DNA from: Desulfocurvus sp.
GTDB taxonomy: Bacteria; Desulfobacterota; Desulfovibrionia; Desulfovibrionales; Desulfovibrionaceae
Reading direction: 5' to 3'
DNA: 64,000 nucleotides
Assembly (NCBI GenBank): GCA_020692325.1
Contig: JAIMKR010000003.1
Coordinates: forward strand, 52,556-116,555
The notes beneath the pieces are model-generated. The model had not been told where the DNA came from and did no database searches. It worked only from the letters and a program-made list of their open reading frames with translations. Position numbers and translations under genes: made by a program. Each line of letters opens with the position of its first letter. Position 1 is the stretch's first letter. Of the stretch, positions 9,941 to 19,640 are shown in pieces.

Positions 9941-11044
9941 GTGGGTGTCATCGCCGTTGTCATAGTCCTTGGAGGACTGATTTTTTTTCATGAACTCGGG
10001 CACTTCCTCGTGGCGAGGATGCTCGGCATCGGAGTCAAGGCCTTCGCGCTGGGCTTCGGGCCGAAAATCTTCAGCTTCCGCGGGGGAAGGACCGAATACC
10101 GTTTGTGCGCCATCCCCCTGGGCGGCTACGTCATGCTCGCGGGCGAAGTGGCCGACGACGCCGCGCCCGGCCCCGAGGCCCTCACCGACGGTCCCGACCG
10201 CACGGCCGACGGCGAGGTCTTTCCGCGCGAGTTGCTGTTCAACGCCCGGCCGGTGTGGCAGCGCATGTGCGTGGTGGCCGCCGGTCCGCTGTTCAATTTT
10301 TTGCTGGCCTGGGGCATCTACTGGGTGCTCTTCGCCAGCCAGGGCCAAATGGGCCTGGCGCCGACCATCGGCCAGGTGCTGCCCGAGAGTCCGGCCGCGG
10401 TCGCGGGCGTCAAGGCCGGCGACACGGTGCTCAAGATCAACGGCCGCTCCATCACCTTCTGGGATGAGTTGACCGACCAGGTGCAGGCGTCCAAGGGGCT
10501 CCTCGCCCTGGAGGTCCGCCGCGGCGACGCCCACGTGCCCCTGAACGTGACGCCCGAACTGCGCCAGCGCAAAAACATCTTCGGCGAGACCATCACCGCG
10601 CCGATGCTCGGCATCGTGGCCGCGCGCGAAATCGTCACCCTGGAGCTCACCCCGGGGGAGAGCTTCAAGCTTTCGGCCAAGGAGACCGGCCGGGCCATCT
10701 ACAACATGGTCCTCGCGCTCATCAAGATGATCGAGCGTGTGGTGCCGGCGGACTCCATCGGCGGGCCCATCCTCATCGTGCAGCTCATCAACCGCGAGGC
10801 GCAGGAAGGCATCGTCGGGGTGCTGGCGCTGGCCGCCGCGCTCTCGGCCAACCTGGGCTTCGTCAACCTGCTGCCCATCCCGGTGCTCGACGGCGGGCAC
10901 CTGGCATTGTTCACCCTGGAAGGCGTGACGCGCCGCCGCCTGAGCGTGCGCGCCAGCAACGCGGCCATGCGCCTGGGCCTCGCCATACTGGCGGCGCTCA
11001 TGATCTTCGCCACCTACAATGACCTGCGCCGGCTGTTCAAATAA
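9941..11044 (+). CDS. rseP: RIP zinc metalloprotease RseP
   Basis: FFHELGHF zinc motif, PDZ region, LPIPVLDGGHL; GTG start. Confidence 0.93.
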   Translation: MGVIAVVIVLGGLIFFHELGHFLVARMLGIGVKAFALGFGPKIFSFRGGRTEYRLCAIPLGGYVMLAGEVADDAAPGPEALTDGPDRTADGEVFPRELLFNARPVWQRMCVVAAGPLFNFLLAWGIYWVLFASQGQMGLAPTIGQVLPESPAAVAGVKAGDTVLKINGRSITFWDELTDQVQASKGLLALEVRRGDAHVPLNVTPELRQRKNIFGETITAPMLGIVAAREIVTLELTPGESFKLSAKETGRAIYNMVLALIKMIERVVPADSIGGPILIVQLINREAQEGIVGVLALAAALSANLGFVNLLPIPVLDGGHLALFTLEGVTRRRLSVRASNAAMRLGLAILAALMIFATYNDLRRLFK

Positions 11045-11840
11045 TCCCGCGAACGCGGCGGACGGCGGGCTCATCCTGGCCGTCAACGGCGCGGACGAGC
11101 GGTTGCAGATCGCCGTGGGACGCGCCACGGGCGAAGGCCAAAGCGGCGGCGTCTCGCTGCTGGCCGCCGAGGAGTGGACAGTGCCCAGACAGGCCGCCCG
11201 CTTCCTCGCCCCGGGCATCGAATGGCTGCTCGCCGGGCTCGGCGCGAAGCCGGCCGATGTCCGCCGCATCGCCTGTGTCACCGGTCCGGGCAGCTTCACC
11301 GGCCTGCGCATGTCCCTGGCCTTGGCCGAGGGACTGGCCGCAGGAACCGGGGCGCAGCTCGCCGGCATTGGCCATTTGGAGCTGCTCGCGCACGAAGCCG
11401 GGCAGCTCGCGCCCGGCGCGGTGCTGGCGCTGGTCTGGTCGCGCCGCGGGCAGGTGTACGCCCAGGCCTTCGGCGACGGAGGAAAGGCCCTGACCGAACC
11501 GTGCGTTGTCCAGCTCGCCGGCATGGTCGCCTTCCTCAAGCCCTTGCCGCGCCCGTTGTTCCTGCTGGGCGGCGGCCTGCGGCGCAACCTTCCCGCGTTC
11601 GAGGCCCTCGCGGGGGAGGACGCCGGCCTGCGCCCGCTGCCCTCCCTGTGGGACGCGCCCCGACCGCAGGCGCTGCTCGAACTGGCGGCGTGCGCCGAGT
11701 ATGGTCCCGGACCGCTCATTCCAGCTTACCTGCGCGCCTCCGACGCCGAGGACAATATTCCCTCCATCGCCGCCGGGCGGGGACTCAGCGAAACCGAGGC
11801 CCGGGACATTCTGGCGCGCGGCAGTCTCATGCTGCGCTGA
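11019..11840 (+). CDS. tsaB: tRNA threonylcarbamoyladenosine biosynthesis protein TsaB
   Basis: VTGPGSFTGLRMSLALAEGLAAG motif; C-terminal PAYLRASDAED; overlaps rseP end. Confidence 0.88.
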   Translation: MTCAGCSNNPANAADGGLILAVNGADERLQIAVGRATGEGQSGGVSLLAAEEWTVPRQAARFLAPGIEWLLAGLGAKPADVRRIACVTGPGSFTGLRMSLALAEGLAAGTGAQLAGIGHLELLAHEAGQLAPGAVLALVWSRRGQVYAQAFGDGGKALTEPCVVQLAGMVAFLKPLPRPLFLLGGGLRRNLPAFEALAGEDAGLRPLPSLWDAPRPQALLELAACAEYGPGPLIPAYLRASDAEDNIPSIAAGRGLSETEARDILARGSLMLR

Positions 11841-11949
11841 GTCGCCGGCCTCCACCGGGCGTCCCCATCGCGGAACGCGCCCAGCGGTCCCCAAATCCCC
11901 CAATATGAAATAGCCTCCACCGTCGCCATGGCGCGACGCCCTTCTCAAT

Positions 11950-12130
11950 CGCGCCCTCACGGCCGAGGACTCCGGACTGCGTCCGCGGACTTCCCTGTGG
12001 AATGCACCCCGGCAGCGCCGCTCAAACTGACGACGTGCGCCGAGCACTGTCCCGGGCCGCTGATCCGGGCCTATCCACGCGCCTCCAACGCCGAGGATAA
12101 GCATCCCTCCATCGTGGCCCCCGGCCGTGG
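11950..12130 (+). pseudogene. degenerate tandem copy of the tsaB 3' end
   Basis: Aligns by eye with 11604-11780, e.g. TGCGCCGAG...GTCCCGG.CCGCT, CGCGCCTCC.ACGCCGAGGA, CCCTCCATCG; translates as ALTAEDSGLRPRTSLWNAPR then, after a frame change, CAEHCPGPLIRAYPRASNAEDKHPSIV. Confidence 0.8.
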
Positions 12131-12268
12131 CACCCTCGGATCCGCGCGCACCACGCGATGAATCCCAAACAGCGAAACCACACGCGCCGGGGCGGGCCAT
12201 GACGTGCGACGACGCGAGGCCCGACCCGGCGCGAACCGGTCGGAAGGGATGGACGCGAAGCGCCCGGA

Positions 12269-13657
12269 TCAGCTGAGGCGGTTGACGACGCTGGAGATCT
12301 GCCGGCCAAGCGGCGTTTGCCGATTGATCTCGCGCTCCACGTTGATGATGCCCTTGAGCACAGTGGAGTGCTTGCGGCCGAGACGCTCGCCGATGGCGGC
12401 CAGGGAGAGATCGGTGTGTTTGCGGCAGAGATAGAAGGCGGTGTTGCGGGCGAGAACGGTCTGCTGGCAACGGCTTTTGGAGCGGAGTTCATCCTCGCCG
12501 ATGCCGTAGGTTTTGCAGATGAAGCCCACAATGCGCTCCACACCCGGCGTGGCGGTCTGATCGGCGTAGTTCTCAAGGACCTGCAAGGCCAGCTCGGGGG
12601 TGATGCGCCGCCCCAGCAGCCGGGCCTTCAGCACCAGATTGTTCAGGCAGCTCTCCAGCTGTCGGATGTCCGTGGTGAGCCTTTCGGCCAACAGGTCGGT
12701 GACGTCGTCCGGCACCTGCACTTGCAAACTTTTGGCCTTGCTGCGCACAATCTTCTCGCGCGTGGCGAAGTCCGGGGTGTCCATGAGGGCCAGGAAACCG
12801 GAGGCGAAGCACGACACCAGCTGCGGGTCCACCTCATTGAGTTCGCGCGGGAGGAAGGAGCTGGTGAGCACCACCTTGCAACCGCGCGACTGCAACGCCT
12901 TGAGCGTCAGCAAAAGCTCGTCCTGCAGCTTGCCCTTGCCCTGGAAGAAGTGGATGTCCTCCAGCAAAAGCACATCCACGGACTCGCGGAACTCGGTCTT
13001 GAAGCGCGCGGCCTCGCGGGCCTTGATGGCCAGCACGAGGCGGGTGGCGAATTCCTCGGCCGAAAGGCAGGCGATGTTCGGGCGCACGCGGTTGCTGTGC
13101 AGCGAGAGCTGCCGGCCGATGGCTTGAAGCAGGTGCGTCTTTCCAAGTCCCGGCCCGGCGGAAAGGAACAGGTGATCCGCCGCGAGCGCATCGTTGCACA
13201 ACCCCTTGGAGGCCGCGCAGGCCAGCTCGTTGCAGGGGCCGACGACGAAGTCGTCGAAGCTGAAGCGCCAGCGGGTGTTGGCGATCGGTCTGGGCGTGTA
13301 GTCCAGCGGCAGGGCCAAGCCCGGCTCCTCGGCGCGCCGCGGACGGACGGCGAGGGGAGCGCGCGCCGCCGGCAGGGCACTCCCAACTCCGGGGACGGCC
13401 TGGACGATCGGCGTGTCGTTGTGACGCACGGAGACGGAAAGCTCCATGCGCCGGCCGGTCAATTCCTGGGCGGCGTCGCGCACGATGTCGAGCAGGCGCT
13501 CGCGGACCCAGGAGGCGACGAATTCATTGGGAGCAAAAAGCTGAAGTCGGTTTCCCTCGCTATTCGCGGTGAGTGGCTTGATCCAGAGGGTGTAGAGCCC
13601 CTGTTCCAGTCGTTTTTCGAGCATGGGAAGCAATTGTGGCCAGAGATCCGCATTCAT
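12269..13657 (-). CDS. dnaA: chromosomal replication initiator protein DnaA
   Basis: MNADLWPQLLPMLEKRL domain I, FVVGPCNELA, GPGLGKTHLLQAIG Walker A, C-terminal TVLARNTAFYLCRKHTDLSLAAIGERLGRKHSTVLKGI. Confidence 0.93.
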   Translation of the reverse strand: MNADLWPQLLPMLEKRLEQGLYTLWIKPLTANSEGNRLQLFAPNEFVASWVRERLLDIVRDAAQELTGRRMELSVSVRHNDTPIVQAVPGVGSALPAARAPLAVRPRRAEEPGLALPLDYTPRPIANTRWRFSFDDFVVGPCNELACAASKGLCNDALAADHLFLSAGPGLGKTHLLQAIGRQLSLHSNRVRPNIACLSAEEFATRLVLAIKAREAARFKTEFRESVDVLLLEDIHFFQGKGKLQDELLLTLKALQSRGCKVVLTSSFLPRELNEVDPQLVSCFASGFLALMDTPDFATREKIVRSKAKSLQVQVPDDVTDLLAERLTTDIRQLESCLNNLVLKARLLGRRITPELALQVLENYADQTATPGVERIVGFICKTYGIGEDELRSKSRCQQTVLARNTAFYLCRKHTDLSLAAIGERLGRKHSTVLKGIINVEREINRQTPLGRQISSVVNRLS

Positions 13658-13734
13658 GCGAGCCGGTCTAACCGCGTCCGTTTCCGGAGACAATGCCGCC
13701 TGCCGCCGGAAGCCGAAAGGGGCAGGCGCGCATT

Positions 13735-14175
13735 CTCTACAATATAACTCTCTGTTTTTATTATATTCATTGTTTTTCGTAAATGGTGTGTCTCAAAAAA
13801 TGAGAACCCAAAACGATGGAGAAACGGGGCTTCCCAGTCGGTCCACGCGCCTCGCAAACTTTTTGTGAAATACGTTTTCAACATGCCTAACTTCATTTTT
13901 CATCATTTTTTAAAAATTTAGACTCATTTTCTTGAGATTGAGTTTTCACGGTAGGAGCACTTCCTGTGAAACAATGCCTTCAGCTGTCCTCCCCGCCCGG
14001 AGAGCGCACAGCCCCTTGCCTGCGCGGCATACGCCCCAAACCGGACTGATTGACCATCTCCCCACACCGTATGCGCAATGGAACAATTTTATATAACAAA
14101 TTAAGCATGTTAAATTTTTAGAGAACGAACACGCCAATAGACTCAATCAAAATTTCAATACGGCATTTAAAGGGC
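13735..14175. other. AT-rich region upstream of dnaA, candidate origin/DUE
   Basis: Conspicuous AT tracts (ATTTTTCATCATTTTTTAAAAATTTAGACTCATTTTC; CAATTTTATATAACAAATTAAGCATGTTAAATTTTTAG) in an otherwise GC-rich window; only imperfect DnaA-box-like sites (TGTGAAATA at about 13865, TGTGAAACA at about 13965). Confidence 0.35.
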
Positions 14176-14254
14176 GCGCGGAAAGGAAACGCAGCATCCA
14201 CGCCGTGTTGGACATGCGAAAACCGATCGAAGGACGTCGGAAACAAGGATGGAA

Positions 14255-14692
14255 TCAATCGATGAGCAACGTGAAGCGGGAAGGACTTTTGGAAACGGCC
14301 TTGGGAATGGTGACGGTGAGCAGGCCGTCTGCCAGCGTCGCGCCGATGGCCGCGCCATCGATGCCGGGAGGCAGGGCGAAACGCCGGGCGAAGGTGCCAT
14401 GGGCGCGCTCCATTATCATATAGGTGGGCTCCTCGCCTCCGTCGCAGTCGGGATTGCGCTCGCCACGAACCACGAGGTCGCCGTCCACGATCTCAACCAC
14501 CACCCGCTCCGGCCGCACGCCCGGCAGCTCCACCTGGGCGATGACCGCCTGCCGCGTCTCCATGACGTCGGCCCGGGGCGTCCAGACATACCCGGACGCG
14601 GGTTCGCCGCACGTGCCGCGCTCATCGTCGAACAAGCGCTCCACCTGCTGCCGGAACTCGTTCATGTCGCGCCACGGATTCCATTTGCCCAT
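14255..14692 (-). CDS. Hsp20/alpha-crystallin family small heat shock protein
   Basis: WTPRADVMET, VELPGVRPERVVVEI, FARRFALPPGID ... ADGLLTVTIPK; GGAGG five nt before ATG at 14692. Confidence 0.92.
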   Translation of the reverse strand: MGKWNPWRDMNEFRQQVERLFDDERGTCGEPASGYVWTPRADVMETRQAVIAQVELPGVRPERVVVEIVDGDLVVRGERNPDCDGGEEPTYMIMERAHGTFARRFALPPGIDGAAIGATLADGLLTVTIPKAVSKSPSRFTLLID

Positions 14693-14869
14693 GTTCACCT
14701 CCGGGTGTTACTTTCCAATTACGGAAAATCCAACCATCTGGCAATCGCCCCTGGATTCGAATTTGTTGCAAATGATTCGCGGATAGGTAGAAGGAAAGTA
14801 TTGCAAGTCAGCCTTGATCGCAGTATTAGGAATTATTCTTGGTCGGTAATTCAACTTTATGGGGGTGCT

Positions 14870-16174
14870 ATGGACGTACTCATGCTTTCAAGGTTGCAGT
14901 TCGCGGCCGCCACGGTTTTCCATTTCCTGTTCGTGCCGCTCACACTCGGGCTCTCCGTGCTCATCGCCTGCATGGAGACTGCGTACGTGCGCACGAACAA
15001 CCCGGTGTATAAACGCATGGCGCGGTTCTGGGGCAAACTGTTCCTCATCAATTTCACCCTCGGCGTGGTGACGGGCATCACGCTGGAATTCCAGTTCGGC
15101 ACCAACTGGTCGGGCTATTCCGTGTACATGGGCGACATTTTCGGCTCGCTCTTGGCCATTGAGGCCACGGCGGCCTTCTTCCTCGAATCCACCTTCATCG
15201 GCGTGTGGCACTTCGGCTGGGAAAAACTCTCGCCCAAGGCCCACGCGGTGACAGCTTGGCTGGTGTGCCTGGCGAGCAATCTTTCCGCCGTGTGGATCCT
15301 CATCGCCAACGGCTTCATGCAGAACCCGCTGGGCTTCGTGGTGCGCAACGGCCGCGCCGAACTGGCCGACTTCATCGCCGTCATCACCAACCCCTGGGCC
15401 TGGAACGAATTCGTCCACGTGGTGTCCGGCGCATTCGCGCTGTCCTGCTTCTTCATCGCCGGCATCAGCGCCTGGCACCTCGTCCGCAAGCATGAGGAGG
15501 AATTTTTCGGCAAGTCCATGCGGTTGGCCGTTTCCGTGGGCCTTCTGGCCAGCTTCGCCGTGGTCGCGCAGGGGCACCTGCACGGCAACCTGGTGGCCAA
15601 GCTGCAGCCGGCCAAGCTGGCGGCCATGGAATCCCACTGGGAGACCATGGGCAACGCCCCCATGTACCTGCTGCAGATTCCCGATGAGAAAAACGAGCGC
15701 AACCTGGTGCAGGCCATGCCCGTGCCGGGTCTGCTGAGCTTTCTGGCCTTCAATGATACCAGCGCCCCGGTGAAAGGCCTGAAGGACTTCGCCCCGACCG
15801 ATCGTCCCCCCGTGGGGCTGACCTTCGTGGCCTTCCGCGTCATGGTGGGCGCGGGCACGCTGATGCTCCTGCTCATGCTGCTGGGCTACATGAAGCGCGC
15901 CAAGCTCTCGCAGATGCCGGGCTACCTCAAGATCATGGTCTGGGCCATTCCGCTGCCCTATCTGGCCATGGAGGCAGGCTGGACAGTGGCCGAGGTCGGC
16001 CGCCAGCCCTGGATCGTCTATGGCATGATGCGCACCGCCGACGCGGTCTCGCCCATCAGCACAGGTCAGGTGGGCAGCACGCTTGTGGCGATGGTTCTTC
16101 TGTACACCCTGCTCGGCGCGGCCGGCGCGTACCTCATGTTCAACACCGCCCGCAAGGGCCCCCAGGACGCGTAA
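14870..16174 (+). CDS. cydA: cytochrome bd oxidase subunit I
   Basis: MLSRLQFAAATVFHFLFVPLTLGLS, TGITLEFQFGTNWSGYSVYMGDIFG, QPWIVYGMMRTADAVS. Confidence 0.95.
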   Translation: MDVLMLSRLQFAAATVFHFLFVPLTLGLSVLIACMETAYVRTNNPVYKRMARFWGKLFLINFTLGVVTGITLEFQFGTNWSGYSVYMGDIFGSLLAIEATAAFFLESTFIGVWHFGWEKLSPKAHAVTAWLVCLASNLSAVWILIANGFMQNPLGFVVRNGRAELADFIAVITNPWAWNEFVHVVSGAFALSCFFIAGISAWHLVRKHEEEFFGKSMRLAVSVGLLASFAVVAQGHLHGNLVAKLQPAKLAAMESHWETMGNAPMYLLQIPDEKNERNLVQAMPVPGLLSFLAFNDTSAPVKGLKDFAPTDRPPVGLTFVAFRVMVGAGTLMLLLMLLGYMKRAKLSQMPGYLKIMVWAIPLPYLAMEAGWTVAEVGRQPWIVYGMMRTADAVSPISTGQVGSTLVAMVLLYTLLGAAGAYLMFNTARKGPQDA

Positions 16175-16208
16175 GGTCCGCAACCCGCAATCACGCAAGG
16201 AGAACGCA

Positions 16209-17225
16209 ATGCTCGAGACTATCTGGTTCTTGCTTTGGGGTGTGCTCTGGGCCGTCTATTTCGTCCTGGACGGCTACGACCTCGGCATGGGCACGCTGAT
16301 GCCCTTCCTGGCCAAGGACGAATTCGACAAACGCACCATCTACAACGCTGGCGGCCCGTTCTGGGACGGCAACGAGGTGTGGCTCATCGCCGCCGGCGGC
16401 GTGACCTTCGCCGCTTTCCCGCTGGCCTACGCCACCATGTTCAGCGGACTCTACTCCGCCCTCATGCTGCTGCTGTTCACCCTGATCATCCGCGGCGTTT
16501 CCTACGAATTCCGCGGCAAGGTGGAGAACGCGAGCTGGCGCAAGCTGTGGGACGTGTGCCACTCCCTGTGCAGCTTCCTGCCCGCGCTGCTGCTCGGCGT
16601 GGCCTTCGCCAACCTGTTCTACGGCCTGCCGCTGGATGAGAAGCACGTGAACCAGGGCGGCCTGCTCGACCTGCTCAATCCCTACGGCCTGCTCGGCGGT
16701 GTGCTGTTCGTGGTCATGTTCGCCCTGCACGGGGCGCTGTGGCTGGCCATCCGCGCCACCGGCGGATTGAAGGAGCGCGCCGTGGCCACCGCCCGCAAGA
16801 TGTGGCTGGTCACGCTCGTGGTCGTGCTGGCCTTCCTGGCTTACTCCTTCGTGCATACGCAGCTCTTCGGCAACTACCTGAAGAACCCGTACCTGTTCCT
16901 TATCCTCATCGCCGCTGTGGCCGGCCTGCTGGCCTGTCGCGCATTCATCGCCGCCGGCAGCTACTGGAAGGCTTGGGCCGGCTCCGGCGTGTTCATCGGC
17001 TGCGCGGCGCTGTTCGGCGTCATCGGCCTGTTCCCGGCCATCCTCATTTCCACGCTGAATCCGGCCTGGAGCCTGACCATCGGCAATGCGTCCAGCTCGC
17101 AGCTCACGCTCAAGATCATGCTCGGCGTGGCGCTGGTGTTCGTGCCCATCGTCATTCTCTACCAGGCCTGGGTCTACAAGAACTTCAGCGAGCCCATCAA
17201 GGGCGAGGGCGAAATGGAATACTAG
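16209..17225 (+). CDS. cydB: cytochrome bd oxidase subunit II
   Basis: MLETIWFLLWGVLWAVYFVLDGYDLGMGTLMPFL; directly downstream of cydA. Confidence 0.95.
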   Translation: MLETIWFLLWGVLWAVYFVLDGYDLGMGTLMPFLAKDEFDKRTIYNAGGPFWDGNEVWLIAAGGVTFAAFPLAYATMFSGLYSALMLLLFTLIIRGVSYEFRGKVENASWRKLWDVCHSLCSFLPALLLGVAFANLFYGLPLDEKHVNQGGLLDLLNPYGLLGGVLFVVMFALHGALWLAIRATGGLKERAVATARKMWLVTLVVVLAFLAYSFVHTQLFGNYLKNPYLFLILIAAVAGLLACRAFIAAGSYWKAWAGSGVFIGCAALFGVIGLFPAILISTLNPAWSLTIGNASSSQLTLKIMLGVALVFVPIVILYQAWVYKNFSEPIKGEGEMEY

Positions 17226-17251
17226 AACGCGACGACGTTCGACGAAACGAA

Positions 17252-17283
17252 GGGCCGCTCCCGAAAGGGGGCGGCCCTTTTTC
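17252..17283 (+). terminator. Rho-independent terminator after cydB
   Basis: GGGCCGC-TCCCGAAAGGGG-GCGGCCC followed by TTTTT. Confidence 0.85.
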
Positions 17284-17402
17284 GCACAAAAAACTCCAGG
17301 CGAAGGCAAGCCACGGTCAAGGACGTGGCCCCCCCGAATCGACGTGGGTGCAAGGGCGGAACCGGGAGGCCGCCAGCGCCTTGCGGACAAGGTTCTCGAC
17401 GG

Positions 17403-18845
17403 TCAGGCGTCCTTGTGGATGACGTGGTGCTCGTGCGCGGGGTTGGCGGAGAACAGCCGGCGCCGCGCCAGGGAAAGGGTCGCGGCGGCGGCGCACACGA
17501 CCGCGCCGGTGGTCAGCGCGGCGCGGAAGCCGCTCATGAACGCGGAATCTGGCGCGAGACCGCGGCCGAGGGCGAAGCCCCGGAAGCCCTCGAACATGCT
17601 GATGGCCACGGCGATGCCGGTCACCATGCCCACGTTGCGCACCAGGGCGAGGATGCCGCCCACGAGCCCCACCTTATCCTGCGGGGCGCTGGAAAGCACG
17701 CTGTTGTTGTTGGGTGACATGAACACGCCCGCGCCCAATCCCAGAATCACCTGCCCGGCGTAGGCGCGCCACAGGGGGGCGGCGCCGCCAAGCAGCGAGA
17801 GCCAGAGCAGGCCGCAGCTCATTATTCCAAGCCCGATGGAGGTGAGCGTGGCGAAGTTCACGCGCTCGGAGAGATACCCGCTCACCGGCGCGGAAAAAGC
17901 CATGGAGAGCGGCAGCGACGAGAGCACGAGGCCCATGGAGAAAGGCGTCAGCCGCAGCTGGCCCTGCAGATAGAACGGCAGCAGGATCGCGTTGGTGAAC
18001 ATGCCGAGGAAGGACAGAAACGCCACGATGTTGCCGGACAAGAACGGCCAGATGCGGAACAGCGAAAAATCCAGCATGGGATGCTCGCAGCGGCGCTCCC
18101 ACGCATAGAACGTCGGGAAGGCGAGCGCGGCCGCGCCGATGCCGCACAAAATCGGCGGCGAAGACCAGCCCCAGTCGTGCCCATGGCTCATGGCCAGCAG
18201 AAAACCCACCATGCCGCAGGCGAACAGCACCGCCCCGGTCACGTCGAGGGTCTCGTCGCTCAGGCGCTCCTGACGGGGCAGAAAGCGCTGCGCCAACGTG
18301 AGACCCAACAGGCCGAGGGGCAGGTTGACGTAGAACACGCTCGGCCAGCCGAAGGCCTGAATGAGAACGCCGCCCAGTCCCGGCCCGGTGAGCGAGCCCA
18401 GGCCCACGGTGAGGCCGAGCAGCCCCAGCGCCCGGCCGCGCGTGGAGCCGGGAAAAGCCGCCATGATGATGGCCGGACCATTGGCCATGAGCATGGCCCC
18501 GCCCACGCCCTACCCCAGCCGCGCGGTGATGAGCAGCCCAAGGCTGGGGGCAGCGCCGCAGCACAGCGAGGCGGCGGTGAAGAGAAGAAAACCCAGCGAG
18601 GTCATGACCCGGCGGCCGTACATGTCGCCCAAACGGCCGAACAGCAGCAGCAGGCAGGAGATGACCAGGAAATACCCGGCCACGATCCACTGCACCTGCG
18701 GCAGGCTGGCGCCGAACCCCTGGCCGATGGTCGGCAGGGCCGTGTTCACGATGTTCGCGTCCAGGGTGGACATGAATGTGCCGGAAAGGGCCACGGAAAG
18801 CGCGCGCCAGTCACCCGTGGATTGCGTGTCGTCGTTTTTCCGCAT
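17403..18845 (-). pseudogene. MFS drug exporter (DHA2/EmrB-QacA type) interrupted by a single in-frame TAG
   Basis: Two ORFs in one frame separated only by TAG at 18512-18510: ...LLITARLG * GVGGAMLMANGPAIIMAAFP...; together they make one MFS protein. Confidence 0.85.
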
Positions 18846-18885
18846 CGAGGCTCCGTTCTTTGAGGGAAGCGCCTGAGTATTCCAT

Positions 18886-18898
18886 TTGACTCCGTCAA
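18886..18898. promoter_or_regulatory. palindrome TTGAC-TCC-GTCAA, candidate operator in the divergent MFS/tetR promoter region
   Basis: Perfect 5-3-5 inverted repeat between the two divergent starts. Confidence 0.45.
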
Positions 18899-18989
18899 TC
18901 AAGCGTTTTAATCTCACGTTTCAGAAGAAGCGTTTGGAACCGGGCGGTTTGGGACACGAACGTCGCGGGAACGGACGCGGGAGGACCGA

Positions 18990-19640
18990 ATGGAGCGTGT
19001 GGACACGCGTGACACCAAGAGCCGGCTCATGGAGGCGGCGGGGCGCGTTTTTTCGGAAAAGGGCTTCAAGACCGCCACAGTGCGCGACATCTGCCGGCTG
19101 GCCGGAGCCAACGTGGCCGCCGTGCACTATCACTTCGGCGACAAGGCTGGGCTGTACAAGGCGCTTCTCGACGAAGCCTTCGAACTCGGGCTCAAACGCT
19201 ACCCGCCGGCCATGGGGCTGGCGGACGACGCCCCTGCCGAGAAGCGGCTTTTCGCCTTCGTGCATTCTTTTCTGCTGCGCATGTTGGGCGACGGCCGCGA
19301 CGCTTGGTGCGGCAAGCTCATGGCCATGGAGCTCAATGAGCCGACGCCGGCCCTCGACCATCTGGTGGAACGCTACATCACGCCCATGTCGCGCCGCCTG
19401 CGGCGCATCGCCGCCGACCTGCTGGCCGACGGGACCAAGCCGGACGACGACCGCGCCTTCCTCTGCGCCATGAGCATCGCCGGCCAGTGCCAGCACATCT
19501 TCCGCAACCGCGCCGTCATCGACAAGCTCTCGCCCGACTTCAAAACGGACGTGGAGGACGTGGAGTCCCTGGCCCGGCACATCGCCGAGTTCTCGCTCTG
19601 CGCGCTGCGGGGCATGTCCCACGCGAAAAGGGGTTATTAA
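18990..19640 (+). CDS. TetR/AcrR family transcriptional regulator with C-terminal DUF1956/CecR-like region
   Basis: N-terminal HTH: RLMEAAGRVFSEKGFKTATVRDICRLAGANVAAVHYHFGDKAGLYKALLDEAF. Confidence 0.92.
   Translation: MERVDTRDTKSRLMEAAGRVFSEKGFKTATVRDICRLAGANVAAVHYHFGDKAGLYKALLDEAFELGLKRYPPAMGLADDAPAEKRLFAFVHSFLLRMLGDGRDAWCGKLMAMELNEPTPALDHLVERYITPMSRRLRRIAADLLADGTKPDDDRAFLCAMSIAGQCQHIFRNRAVIDKLSPDFKTDVEDVESLARHIAEFSLCALRGMSHAKRGY

Noticed and set aside
9887-11719. 610 aa minus-strand ORF opposite rseP/tsaB
   Set aside because: Antisense of conserved genes with no motifs; shadow ORF.
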